Assembly (NCBI GenBank): GCA_002792165.1 | Contig: PFNV01000020.1 | Coordinates: forward strand, 1-15,235 | Length of the DNA: 15,235 bases | Direction: 5' to 3' | Source of the DNA: Candidatus Tagabacteria bacterium CG_4_10_14_0_2_um_filter_40_13 | GTDB taxonomy: Bacteria > Patescibacteriota > Minisyncoccia > GCA-002779875 | Shown: positions 6,871 to 14,925 of the stretch, in pieces | Layout: each line of letters opens with the position of its first letter | How positions within the stretch are numbered: the first letter of the stretch is position 1 | Program-made: the position numbers and the translations under genes | Notes under the pieces: generated by a model | What the model was told of the DNA's origin: nothing | Seen by the model: the letters and a program-made list of their open reading frames with translations, nothing else | Databases searched by the model: none

Positions 6871-9330
6871 ATGGTTAAATATAATTTCAAAAAAATAGAA
6901 CGCAAATGGCAAAATTTTTGGGAAAAAGAGGGATTTTACCAGCCGAAAGATTTTGATAAAAAGCCCAAAAAATATATTTTAATAGAATTTCCGTATCCTT
7001 CCGGCGACGGTTTGCACGTTGGCCATGTAAGGAGTTATTCCGCCTTGGACGCTTTGGCGCGCAAGAAAAGAATGGAAGGATATAATGTTTTGTATCCTAT
7101 CGGCTGGGATGCTTTCGGGCTTCCGACGGAAAATTACGCAATCAAAAAAGGAATTCATCCTTCTATTATTACTAAACAAAACATCGCGGTTTTTAAGCGC
7201 CAGCTTAAATCGCTCGGACTTTCTTTTGACTGGACAAGAGAAATCAACACCACAGACCCGGATTATTATAAATGGACCCAGTGGATTTTTTTGCAATTTT
7301 TTAAGCGCGGTTTGGCGTATCAGGCAGAAATGCCTATTAACTGGTGTCCGAAATGCAAGATAGGTTTGGCTAATGAAGAAGTTGTAAGCGGAAAGTGCGA
7401 AAGATGCGGAGCGGAAACCGAAAGAAGAACGATAAAACAATGGATGCTGAAAATAACAAAATATGCCGACCGGCTTATTGAAGATCTGGATAAAGTTGAT
7501 TATTCGGAAAAAATAAAAACCCAGCAGATAAACTGGATCGGCAGGTCAGAGGGGACGGAAGTAGATTTTAAAATCGCGGATTCCGGTTCGAGCGCAAAAA
7601 TAACGGTTTTTACCACTCGAATTGACACTTTATTTGGTGTGACCGCTTTAGTTATTTCTCCCGAACACCAGTTAACCGAAACATTAACCACAAAAGAAAA
7701 CAGGAAAAAAGTAAAAGAATATATCGAAGCATCAAAGAAAAAAAGCGATTTAGAAAGGGAAGAAAATAAGGAGAAGACCGGCGTTTTTACCGGTTCTTAT
7801 TGTATTAATCCGGCAAATGAGGAAAAGGTGCCGATTTGGGTGGGTGATTATGTGGTAGCGACTTACGGCGGGGGCGCGGTTATGATGGTGCCGTCTCATG
7901 ATTACAGAGATTATGATTTTGCAAAAAAATATAATTTACCGATTAAAAAAGTCGTGATTCCATCCGCTCTACTGCATATGACAACAAATGCGGATACTGT
8001 CGCGAGCGGAGGGAAAGCGGAATTGCGGCTCGAAGCAGAGTGTTTTGTTGATGACGGTGAATTAATAAATTCTGGAAATTTCAACGGTCTTTCTTCAGAA
8101 AAAGCGCGCGAAGAAATTACAAGATTTCTTGAGAAGAAAGAAGCGGGGAAAAAATCAGTGAAATATAAATTACGCGACTGGATTTTTTCCCGCCAGCATT
8201 ATTGGGGCGAGCCCATTCCGATTATTCATTGCGAAAAATGCGGAATAGTTCCTGTGCCCGAATATGATTTGCCGGTCGAATTACCTTATGTCAAAAAATA
8301 CAAGCCGACGAATACGGGTGAATCTCCGCTCGCGTCAATTAAAAAATGGGTGAATGTTAAGTGTCCGAAGTGCAAAGGAAAAGCGAAAAGGGAAACCGAT
8401 ACAATGCCGAATTGGGCCGGTTCTTCATGGTATTTTTTGCGCTATATTGATCCGAAAAACGGGAAAAAATTCGCCGATTTTAAAAAATTGAAATACTGGT
8501 TGCCAATTGATTTGTATAACGGCGGAATGGAGCATACCACTTTGCATCTTTTATATTCACGTTTTTGGCACAAATTTTTGTACGACCTTAAATTAGTGCC
8601 GACTTTAGAGGCTTATAGCGCTCGGCGGTCGCATGGCATGGTTTTGGCCGAAGACGCTAAAAAGATGTCGAAGAGCCTTGGAAATGTTATTAATCCCGAC
8701 GAGATAGTGAAAAAATTCGGCGCCGATACTTTGAGAATGTATGAAATGTTTATGGGGCCGTTTGATCAGGCGATAAATTGGAGCAATCAAGGGGTGGTAG
8801 GGGTTTTTAGATTTTTGAACAGAGTTTGGCAGCTGCAGAAAAAAGTTAAAAAAGACGCGAACCAATGCCGCGAATGCGAAACAATTCTTCACAAGAGCGT
8901 CAAAAAGCTTTCCGAAGATATCGATAATATGAAATTTAACACTGCGGTTTCGCAATTGATGATTTTGATTAATGAAATGGACAAAGAAATAAATATTAAT
9001 CTTGATAATTATAAAATTTTTCTTAAGCTTTTAGCGCCTCTGGCTCCGCACATTTCTGAAGAGCTTTGGGCGCAAATTGGAGAAAAAAAATCCATTCATC
9101 TTGAAGGGTGGCCGAAATATGACCCCGCAAAAATAAAAGAGAATACTTTCGATTTAGTCATTCAGATAAACGGAAAGATGCGGCTAGTCGTATCCGCGCC
9201 AACAGGCATTAAAGAAGAAGAAGCGAAAGAATTGGCTTTATCGCAAGAACGAATTAAAAGATTTTTATCCGGCAAAACTCCGATGAAAATAATTTATATC
9301 TCCGGAAAACTTATCAATATTGTCATTTGA
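6871..9330 (+). CDS. leuS: Leucyl-tRNA synthetase
   Basis: This class I enzyme charges tRNA-Leu with leucine in the cytoplasm. The 819 residues fit a bacterial LeuRS. The HIGH motif appears as GLHVGH in EFPYPSGDGLHVGHVRSYSA (about residue 50), and the KMSKS loop as KKMSKSLGNVINP (about residue 595). Zinc-ribbon cysteine pairs are present (CPKC..CERC about 159-180; CEKC about 455; CPKC about 497). The CP1 editing domain keeps TTRIDTLFGVT and PSHDYRDYDFA, so post-transfer editing is probably intact. The anticodon-binding and C-terminal domains follow. Residues 365-380, in the editing-domain region after YNLPIKKVVIP, are encoded by a palindromic repeat. There is no Shine-Dalgarno sequence before the ATG. 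It is monocistronic between a terminator and the promoter at 9400. Confidence 0.98.
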   Translation: MVKYNFKKIERKWQNFWEKEGFYQPKDFDKKPKKYILIEFPYPSGDGLHVGHVRSYSALDALARKKRMEGYNVLYPIGWDAFGLPTENYAIKKGIHPSIITKQNIAVFKRQLKSLGLSFDWTREINTTDPDYYKWTQWIFLQFFKRGLAYQAEMPINWCPKCKIGLANEEVVSGKCERCGAETERRTIKQWMLKITKYADRLIEDLDKVDYSEKIKTQQINWIGRSEGTEVDFKIADSGSSAKITVFTTRIDTLFGVTALVISPEHQLTETLTTKENRKKVKEYIEASKKKSDLEREENKEKTGVFTGSYCINPANEEKVPIWVGDYVVATYGGGAVMMVPSHDYRDYDFAKKYNLPIKKVVIPSALLHMTTNADTVASGGKAELRLEAECFVDDGELINSGNFNGLSSEKAREEITRFLEKKEAGKKSVKYKLRDWIFSRQHYWGEPIPIIHCEKCGIVPVPEYDLPVELPYVKKYKPTNTGESPLASIKKWVNVKCPKCKGKAKRETDTMPNWAGSSWYFLRYIDPKNGKKFADFKKLKYWLPIDLYNGGMEHTTLHLLYSRFWHKFLYDLKLVPTLEAYSARRSHGMVLAEDAKKMSKSLGNVINPDEIVKKFGADTLRMYEMFMGPFDQAINWSNQGVVGVFRFLNRVWQLQKKVKKDANQCRECETILHKSVKKLSEDIDNMKFNTAVSQLMILINEMDKEININLDNYKIFLKLLAPLAPHISEELWAQIGEKKSIHLEGWPKYDPAKIKENTFDLVIQINGKMRLVVSAPTGIKEEEAKELALSQERIKRFLSGKTPMKIIYISGKLINIVI
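7963..8010. repeat. 48-bp palindromic repeat inside leuS, in frame
   Basis: It is bounded by TCCGCTC (7963-7969) and GAGCGGA (8004-8010), with an internal pairing of ATCCGC (7962-7967) to GCGGAT (7990-7995). It is exactly 16 codons (residues 365-380, SALLHMTT then NADTVASG) and sits where LeuRS proteins vary in length. It is unlike the ddl and 16S inserts in sequence. Confidence 0.65.
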
Positions 9331-9399
9331 CTTTTATTTTTATTAGTTATTTTTTTAATGTATCCCTAATTTTACGCTATCGCTACGAATAAGGGATAG

Positions 9400-9428
9400 T
9401 TGACAAATTTAATATTTTTTGCCATACT
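9400..9428 (+). promoter_or_regulatory. Promoter of the zinc-ribbon gene
   Basis: TTGACA (9400-9405), a 17-nt spacer and CATACT (9423-9428). The predicted leader is about 57 nt, unlike the very short leaders elsewhere. Just upstream, TATCCCT (9361-9367) and AGGGATA (9392-9398) form a 7-bp inverted repeat around a 24-nt loop. Confidence 0.65.
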
Positions 9429-9476
9429 TTTCGGCAGAAGATTGATTTTTGGTTTTTTGAAAACTGATAATTAAAT

Positions 9477-9484
9477 AAAGGAGG
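9477..9484 (+). promoter_or_regulatory. Perfect Shine-Dalgarno sequence
   Basis: AAAGGAGG lies 7 nt before the ATG at 9492. It decides this start, and it is the only strong Shine-Dalgarno sequence before any complete gene in the window. That is striking because the 16S gene shows no CCTCC. Confidence 0.85.
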
Positions 9485-9491
9485 TTCTAAA

Positions 9492-9635
9492 ATGAAATGC
9501 GAGAACTGCGGAAGCGAGATGAAAAATTTGGGGCTCGTTCCCAGACTGGGACGTAGGTCCCTCGGAAAGCAATTTTACAAAATGAAATGCGAAAAATGCG
9601 GTGAGACAAAATACGTCAAACCGCGCGACTTATGA
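9492..9635 (+). CDS. 47-residue zinc-ribbon protein
   Basis: The protein begins MKCENCGSEMKN and ends with MKCEKCGETKYVKPRDL. Two CxxC pairs (residues 3/6 and 34/37) separated by a basic loop make a single zinc ribbon. The composition suggests RNA or DNA binding or a ribosome-linked role, but I do not recognise the family; it is not clearly a ribosomal protein. It has its own promoter, a perfect Shine-Dalgarno sequence and its own terminator, which strongly support a real, probably well expressed gene despite its size. The stop TGA lies 3 nt before the terminator stem. Confidence 0.8.
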   Translation: MKCENCGSEMKNLGLVPRLGRRSLGKQFYKMKCEKCGETKYVKPRDL

Positions 9636-9638
9636 AAG

Positions 9639-9672
9639 AAAGCCCGCAATCGAATGATTTCGGGCTTTTTAA
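9639..9672 (+). terminator. Terminator after the zinc-ribbon gene
   Basis: AAAGCCCG (9639-9646) pairs with CGGGCTTT (9661-9668), with an inner AATC/GATT pairing, followed by a T-run. Confidence 0.85.
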
Positions 9673-9745
9673 TATGTTATATAAGCCTTGATTTAGTAGT
9701 TTAAAATAGTTGACGCTTTTTTCATCTCGCGCTAAAGATAAAGGG

Positions 9746-9774
9746 TTGACGAGTTTTTAGCAATGTAGTACACT
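9746..9774 (+). promoter_or_regulatory. Promoter of the sigma4/HARE gene
   Basis: TTGACG (9746-9751), a 17-nt spacer and TACACT (9769-9774). A second, weaker pair, TTGACG (9710-9715) and TAAAGA (9733-9738), lies upstream with the same spacing. The predicted leader is about 53 nt without a Shine-Dalgarno sequence. Confidence 0.6.
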
Positions 9775-9833
9775 AAACGTATTATTAAAAACACATTATT
9801 TATAAGGTTTTTATTAAAGTTATTAAAACTAAT

Positions 9834-10859
9834 ATGTTAAAGATAAATTTTCGACCAAAGCAAAAAACAAAAGCCATTCTTTCTTATTTGGACAAGAAGC
9901 CGCGCGATGTACTCGAGCAACGGTTTGGTTTGTCGGGAGATTCTCCTAAAACCCTTGAAGCCATTGGGCAGGGTTACGGAATTACCCGCGAGCGCGTGAG
10001 GCAAATTGAAGAGGACGCTTTAAGGCGCTTGCATAAAAGCGAAGCTTTCGCCGAATCGCAGGAAGTTTTCGATGAGTTGAAAGAAAAAATAGATATGTTG
10101 GGTAGTGTTGTGCATGAGAAAGAATTTTTAAATAATGTCGGAGGAGAATCATCCGCGAAAAATCATATCAAATTTTTGCTCGTGCTAGGAGATGATTTTA
10201 ATCATTTAAGGGAAGACGATGAGTTTCATCATCGCTGGACAATTGACCAGAATAAAACCGAAAAAATTCACGAAGCTTTCAGGCGTCTTCATAAAGAACT
10301 TTCACCCGATGATTTACTGCCTGAAAAAGAAATTTTTTCCCGTTTTTTGAATCATATCAAAAACCTTGCTGTTAATATCGATAGAGACGCTGTGCCGATA
10401 CTTATTAAGATATCGCGAATTATCGCTCCCAATGCTTTAGGAGAATGGGGGCATATTTCTTCTCCCAATATTCGGCCGCGCGGAGTGCGCGACCTCGCTT
10501 TTTTGACTATGAGAAAACACGGCTCGCCGATGCATTTTACCGAAGCCGCGGAAGCTATCAATAAAATATTTTCCCGGCCGGTCAATACGCAAACCGTCCA
10601 TAACGAATTTATTAAAGATGACAGATTTATTTTGGTCGGACGCGGCCTTTATGCTTTGAAAGAATGGGGGTATGAATCCGGCGTTGTCCGCGATGTCATC
10701 AAAAAGATTCTTCTTGCAAACGGCCCTTTGCCTAAGGAAGAAATTGTCAAAGTTGTGATGAAGGAACGGTATGTTAAGAAAAATACGATTCTGATTAACC
10801 TTCAGAATGGCGAGTATTTCAAGAAAAACCCGGACGGATCATACGTCGCGATAAATTAA
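9834..10859 (+). CDS. Sigma-region-4 / HARE-HTH transcription protein
   Basis: This 341-residue protein joins parts of the transcription machinery. Residues about 20-70 (DVLEQRFGLSG and GYGITRERVRQIEEDALRRLH) are a sigma-70 region 4 helix-turn-helix, the -35-reading domain, with no region 2 and hence no core sigma function of the usual kind. Residues about 80-210 are helical and unrecognised. Residues about 213-280 (GVRDLAFLTMRKHGSPMHFTEAAEAIN and FILVGRGLYALKEWGY) look like a HARE-HTH domain, as in the RNA polymerase delta subunit, and a second winged-helix-like segment follows to the end (ANGPLPKEEIVKVVM, NGEYFKKNPDGSYVAIN). Proteins like this are widespread in Patescibacteria; the role in recruiting or modulating RNA polymerase is inference. 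It has its own promoter and no Shine-Dalgarno sequence. Confidence 0.8.
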   Translation: MLKINFRPKQKTKAILSYLDKKPRDVLEQRFGLSGDSPKTLEAIGQGYGITRERVRQIEEDALRRLHKSEAFAESQEVFDELKEKIDMLGSVVHEKEFLNNVGGESSAKNHIKFLLVLGDDFNHLREDDEFHHRWTIDQNKTEKIHEAFRRLHKELSPDDLLPEKEIFSRFLNHIKNLAVNIDRDAVPILIKISRIIAPNALGEWGHISSPNIRPRGVRDLAFLTMRKHGSPMHFTEAAEAINKIFSRPVNTQTVHNEFIKDDRFILVGRGLYALKEWGYESGVVRDVIKKILLANGPLPKEEIVKVVMKERYVKKNTILINLQNGEYFKKNPDGSYVAIN

Positions 10860-10873
10860 TAACGGGGTCAACT

Positions 10874-10903
10874 TTGAATTGCCAGGCGGAAATTTGATAT
10901 CAT
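10874..10903 (+). promoter_or_regulatory. Promoter of the membrane-protein/ATPase pair, predicted leaderless
   Basis: TTGAAT (10874-10879), an 18-nt spacer and TATCAT (10898-10903). The -10 ends exactly 6 nt before the ATG at 10910. Confidence 0.6.
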
Positions 10904-10909
10904 AGGTCT

Positions 10910-12106
10910 ATGAGCATACTCTTGCGATTATTTCAATTAATTAAAGTTTTTTTAAATCAACCGTCGATTAAATTTACCATCACTTATTTTTTTAAGGGGT
11001 GGTTTATTTGGGCGCCGCTGCTCGCGGCGTATTTATTTTGGGAAAGTTGGATAAATTATATTCATTCCGTTTTTATTAATAATCTTTCGTGGACGCTTCT
11101 TGAAATAAGAATTCCGCGCGAGATTGCAAAGAGTCCTCTGGCAATGGAATTGGCTTTAACCGCATTGCACAATACGAGAGACGGAAATATGCTCGAGCGT
11201 TATTGGGAAGGATTTTTAAGGATGTGGTACAGTTTGGAAATTATCAGTATCGGCGGCCAAATCCATTTTTTCATTTACGTTCAGTCTTTCTCCAGAAATT
11301 TTGTTGAATCACAAATTTACGCTCAATATCCCGGCGCGGAAATAACAGAAGTGGAGGATTATTCTCAAATCATATCCCCAAATGACTTGGAAGGAGAATG
11401 GGATTTATGGGGAGTCGAATTTTCTTTAACCAAAGAAGATGCTTATCCGATCAGGACTTATACCGAATTTGCCGAACTCGGAAGAACAAAAGAGGAAGAG
11501 AAAGTTGATTCTCTTACTTCTTTTTTGGAATCTTTGGGTTCATTGAAGGAGGGAGAACAAATTTGGTTCCAAATTTTAATCCGCGCCGCGGATAAAAGCT
11601 GGAAAGAAAGAGCGGAAGCGGTTATCGAAGAATTTCGACAGCAGAAAGCCACAGCTAACGAGGAGGAAACGGGACGTTCCATGCTTTCTCCCGGCCAGCG
11701 GGAAGTTTTGCTGGCCATTGAACGCAATGTCGGTAAATTGGGCTTTGAAACGGGTATCAGGATGATTTATCTCGCGAAAAAAGATGCTTTTACTTCTACG
11801 CGAAAGTCAATTTTAAGTAGCGCGATGAAGCAATATAGCACTCAAAATATGAACGGTTTTAAATCTAAAACCACTTCGGTTGATTATTTATTTAAAAAAA
11901 CGCGCGAATCGAGAAAGAAAACAGAAATACTCCGCGCCTATCAACAGCGTTCTTATTTTTACATACCTTACCGCCGCCAGTCTTTTGTTTTGAATTCCGA
12001 GGAGTTGGCGACAATATATCACTTTCCCGGAAGAGTGGCGGAAACCCCGACGCTCGGCCGTATCGAAGCCAAGCGTGGGGAACCGCCCGTTAATTTGCCC
12101 ATATAG
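10910..12106 (+). CDS. Membrane-anchored protein paired with a VirD4-like ATPase
   Basis: This 398-residue protein has one strong N-terminal hydrophobic region (about residues 22-50, TYFFKGWFIWAPLLAAYLFWESWINYI) and a large soluble part. The soluble part begins LEIRIPREIAKSPLAMELAL and includes an alpha/beta region (IHFFIYVQSFSRNFVESQIYAQYPGAEITEVEDY). A second half (about 215-330) contains EGEQIWFQILIRAADKSWKERAE and MIYLAKKDAF. I know this arrangement as a conserved Patescibacterial protein found next to the ATPase, without a firm function. The gene for the ATPase starts 20 nt after this stop, so the two are probably one operon and may form a membrane complex. The start at 10910 is supported by the -10 box 6 nt upstream. 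No catalytic motif is seen. Confidence 0.75.
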   Translation: MSILLRLFQLIKVFLNQPSIKFTITYFFKGWFIWAPLLAAYLFWESWINYIHSVFINNLSWTLLEIRIPREIAKSPLAMELALTALHNTRDGNMLERYWEGFLRMWYSLEIISIGGQIHFFIYVQSFSRNFVESQIYAQYPGAEITEVEDYSQIISPNDLEGEWDLWGVEFSLTKEDAYPIRTYTEFAELGRTKEEEKVDSLTSFLESLGSLKEGEQIWFQILIRAADKSWKERAEAVIEEFRQQKATANEEETGRSMLSPGQREVLLAIERNVGKLGFETGIRMIYLAKKDAFTSTRKSILSSAMKQYSTQNMNGFKSKTTSVDYLFKKTRESRKKTEILRAYQQRSYFYIPYRRQSFVLNSEELATIYHFPGRVAETPTLGRIEAKRGEPPVNLPI

Positions 12107-12126
12107 TCGTTTCACTCCTTAATTTT

Positions 12127-14073
12127 ATGGCAGAAGAATTGAAAGAAAACAATAACCAGAATAATACCGGTGGCGCAGATACTGTTTCCACTATTTCTAA
12201 TATTCCAAACGGCAAGGCGAATGGCCTTGACGACGTGAATTATTTTGCCCAGACAAATTTTCGCAATGAGCGGAGAAGTTTTGGCATTAAGCGCGAAGAT
12301 CGTACAAAGCATATGTATATTATCGGCAAGACCGGAATGGGAAAAAGTACCGTTGAAGAGAATATGGCTATTCAAGATATTCAAAGGGGCGATGGTGTCG
12401 GGATTATTGATCCTCACGGTCAATTTGCCGAGAAGATGCTCAGCTTTGTTCCGGAGAATCGCATTAAGGATGTGGTTTATTTCTGCCCCCACGATACCGA
12501 CTGGCCGATGGCTTTTAATATTATGGAAGATATCGGTATGGAGCAGAGGCATTTAGTGGCTTCCGGCCTGATGGGAGTTTTCAAAAAAATATGGCCCGAT
12601 GTTTGGTCCGCAAGAATGGAATACATTTTGAATAATACTATTTTAGCGCTTCTCGAATATCCGGATTCGACAATATTGGGCATTAATCGAATGTTATCAG
12701 ATAAAGATTACCGCAAAGAAGTTATTTCTAAAGTCACAGACCCCGTTGTAAAGGCTTTTTGGGAACAGGAATTCGCAAAATATACCGACCGTTTTATGAC
12801 TGAAGCCGGCGCCGCGATTCAAAATAAAGTAGGGCAATTCATTTCCAATCCTTTGATAAGAAATATCATAGGCCAGCCGAAATCCAGTTTTAATATGAGA
12901 AAGATAATGGATGAAAAGAAGATTCTTATCATGAATTTAAGTAAAGGCAGAATAGGGGAGAGTAATTCCCAGCTTATCGGCGCCATGCTTATTACCAAAC
13001 TTTATCTTTCTGCAATGAGCCGTGTAAATGTTTCCGAGCAGCAAAGAACGGATTTTTATCTTTACGTGGATGAGTTTCAAAATTTCGCGACGCAATCTTT
13101 TAAAGATATTCTTTCCGAGGCTAGAAAATACAGATTGAATCTTGTCTTGGCCCATCAATACATTGCCCAGATGGATGAAACGGTGCGTGACGCGGTTTTC
13201 GGCAATGTCGGCACTTTAGTTGTTTTTAGAATCGGCGCGTTTGATGCCGAAGTTTTGGAAAAAGAATTCAGTCCGGACTTCATGGCGACGGATATTGTCA
13301 ATCTTGGCTTCGCGAATATTTATTTGAAATTAATGATTAACGGCGTCGCTTCGCGTCCTTTTTCCGCGATGACGCTTCCTCCGATTCCGATGCCGGAAAA
13401 ATCTTACGTGAAAGAAATTATCGAATTTACGCGGAAAGAATATGCAAGGGCGAAAGAGGATGTTGATAAAAAAATTGCCGAATGGCATTTACCCATTAAA
13501 CCCGTTTTTACGGAGACAAAATATGCATCGGCATCAGGAGCGATTCCGCCAGATAAGCAAACGGCAAAATTTTCCGATGAAGCGCAAGCGCCGCGGCCTC
13601 AATTGTTTGACGCCACGTGTTCCGGCTGCGGAGAAAAAACACAAGTTCCTTTTAAGCCTGACGGCAAACGTCCGGTTTATTGCAGGAATTGCAAAATTCA
13701 ATATCTTAGCAAAAAAGGAGTTTTTCCTTCGAAGGCCGCGCCTAGTAATAAACAGACATCACCATTTTTTAAGGGTACCCCTTCTTTTGACGAAGGAGAA
13801 ATTGTACGAAAAAACATTCCCGAACAAAGTATCTCTTTATCGGATTTGAGGAGAACCGCGCTTTCGGAAAAGAAAAAAACAAAAATTTCTCCGGATTTGG
13901 GCGGATTAAGAAGAATACTTGAAAAGACTTTAGATGAAGCATCAATAGCGACCGCGCAAACAGCCGCGAAAGTAATAGAAAAAGCGAAGCAAGTTGAGCA
14001 GGAAATACAAACAGAACAAAAAAACGAAAACGGCAAAAAAGTCATAAAGCCGGGGGAGAGCATAAAATTTTAA
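12127..14073 (+). CDS. VirD4/TraG-like AAA ATPase with a C-terminal zinc ribbon
   Basis: The 648 residues carry Walker A GKTGMGKST (67-75), the following GVGIIDPHGQ motif, Walker B FYLYVDEFQNFA (Asp315-Glu316) and then LSEARKYRLNLVLAHQYIAQM, the TraM-recognition-like block of type IV coupling ATPases. These enzymes form hexameric DNA- or protein-pumping motors, usually on a membrane partner. There is no N-terminal membrane helix here; the preceding gene could supply the anchor. Residues 498/501 and 519/522 form a CxxC...CxxC zinc ribbon with the linker VPFKPDGKRPVY. The tail (about 590-648) is charged and coiled-coil-like. A relaxase or other conjugation gene is absent, so DNA uptake, pilus function or a chromosomal role are all open. 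Between the ribbon and the tail, SPFFKGTPSFDEGEI is a low-complexity linker. Confidence 0.85.
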   Translation: MAEELKENNNQNNTGGADTVSTISNIPNGKANGLDDVNYFAQTNFRNERRSFGIKREDRTKHMYIIGKTGMGKSTVEENMAIQDIQRGDGVGIIDPHGQFAEKMLSFVPENRIKDVVYFCPHDTDWPMAFNIMEDIGMEQRHLVASGLMGVFKKIWPDVWSARMEYILNNTILALLEYPDSTILGINRMLSDKDYRKEVISKVTDPVVKAFWEQEFAKYTDRFMTEAGAAIQNKVGQFISNPLIRNIIGQPKSSFNMRKIMDEKKILIMNLSKGRIGESNSQLIGAMLITKLYLSAMSRVNVSEQQRTDFYLYVDEFQNFATQSFKDILSEARKYRLNLVLAHQYIAQMDETVRDAVFGNVGTLVVFRIGAFDAEVLEKEFSPDFMATDIVNLGFANIYLKLMINGVASRPFSAMTLPPIPMPEKSYVKEIIEFTRKEYARAKEDVDKKIAEWHLPIKPVFTETKYASASGAIPPDKQTAKFSDEAQAPRPQLFDATCSGCGEKTQVPFKPDGKRPVYCRNCKIQYLSKKGVFPSKAAPSNKQTSPFFKGTPSFDEGEIVRKNIPEQSISLSDLRRTALSEKKKTKISPDLGGLRRILEKTLDEASIATAQTAAKVIEKAKQVEQEIQTEQKNENGKKVIKPGESIKF

Positions 14074-14136
14074 AGAGACTTTTCCGAAATAGCCCTAGAA
14101 GGATATCATAAACCTTGATAAAGATATTAAAATATA

Positions 14137-14667
14137 ATGAAGAATATAAAATTCAAACAACTTTTACAGATATTATTGGCTGTTGGAATCACGACCGTAA
14201 TATTGAGAACATTCGTTATAGATAGCTTTATAGTAAAAGGAGATTCGATGGCGCCTACGATTTTAAGCGGAGATTACGTTTTTGTAGATAAAATTTCTCA
14301 TCATTTCAAAAATTTCAGCCGCAAAGATATTATTGTCGGCAATCCGCGTTCAAATGTAGCTCGCATCATTAAAAGAATTATTGGTCTTCCCGGCGAACGA
14401 GTGGAAATAACAAATGACAAAGTTTGGATTAAAAGTGACCGTAAAGACGTGGGTGATACTCTTTCCGAAGAATATCTTAATTTACCCGCTGCGCCGGCAA
14501 TTGGTTTAAGCACTATCCAATTGGATCCGAAAGAGTATTTTATCTTGGGAGATAATAGATATGTCAGTATCGATTCCAGAGAATTGGGTCCAGTTGACGA
14601 ATGGGACATAGAAGGCAGGGTATTTTTCATTTTTAGACTCCGTTCTCTATTTGTAAATATTTTTTAG
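14137..14667 (+). CDS. lepB: Signal peptidase I
   Basis: This membrane serine protease removes signal peptides from exported proteins. The 176 residues show one N-terminal transmembrane helix (about residues 8-26, QLLQILLAVGITTVILRTF). Then come IVKGDSMAPT with the catalytic Ser37, VARIIKRIIGLPGERVEI with the general-base Lys79, and GDNRYVSIDSRELGPV, the conserved box E. One membrane helix and this length match the short Gram-positive-type enzymes. It starts 63 nt after the ATPase stop with no clear promoter or Shine-Dalgarno sequence; TATCAT at 14104-14109 is a weak -10 candidate. A strong terminator follows. Confidence 0.96.
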   Translation: MKNIKFKQLLQILLAVGITTVILRTFVIDSFIVKGDSMAPTILSGDYVFVDKISHHFKNFSRKDIIVGNPRSNVARIIKRIIGLPGERVEITNDKVWIKSDRKDVGDTLSEEYLNLPAAPAIGLSTIQLDPKEYFILGDNRYVSIDSRELGPVDEWDIEGRVFFIFRLRSLFVNIF

Positions 14668-14699
14668 GGAAATCGTATTAAGGTTTATCAATCTTGAGA

Positions 14700-14730
14700 A
14701 ATGCTTATCATATCCGATAAGCATTTTTAA
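14700..14730 (+). terminator. Terminator after lepB
   Basis: A perfect 10-bp stem, AATGCTTATC (14700-14709) with GATAAGCATT (14716-14725), has a 6-nt loop and a T-rich tail. Confidence 0.85.
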
Positions 14731-14740
14731 ATTTTTGAGA

Positions 14741-14843
14741 TTTTGTTCTTTGAAAATTTTTGAGAACAAAACAGTGGATTTCTTTTACCCGATACTATCA
14801 GTCAATTTTTTGCAAAAAATTTTTTTTCCAGAGTTTATCCACA
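14741..14843. other. AT-rich intergenic region with palindromes and a DnaA box
   Basis: TTTTGTTCT (14741-14749) and AGAACAAAA (14763-14771) form a 9-bp inverted repeat. AATTTTTTGCAAAAAATT (14804-14821) is an 18-bp perfect palindrome. TTATCCACA (14835-14843) is a perfect DnaA box. Only one such box is seen, so calling this an origin is not justified. Confidence 0.5.
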
Positions 14844-14900
14844 CAAAAATTCGTTTTATTTACTTCATATTTTGATAGAATGGAGATAATTATAATTTAC

Positions 14901-14917
14901 CCGATATAATGTATCGG
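14901..14917 (+). promoter_or_regulatory. Candidate operator/promoter of the HTH gene
   Basis: CCGATA-N5-TATCGG is a perfect inverted repeat that contains TATAAT (14905-14910). A related site, CCGATA-N1-TATCAG, lies at 14789-14801; both sit within an 11-bp direct repeat, TTTACCCGATA (14784-14794 and 14896-14906). The spacing to the TTG at 14926 predicts a leader of only about 9 nt. Confidence 0.5.
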
Positions 14918-14925
14918 TTCACAAC

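Noticed and set aside
13750..13810. Fourth palindromic insert in the ATPase linker (SPFFKGTPSFDEGEI)
   Set aside because: There is a small palindrome (AAGGGTACCCCTT) and a CTTC/GAAG hairpin, but no clear boundaries; the linker is naturally variable, so I could not support an insertion.
14741..14843. Chromosomal replication origin
   Set aside because: Only one perfect DnaA box is seen and no dnaA or dnaN gene is near; the AT-rich palindromes alone are not enough.
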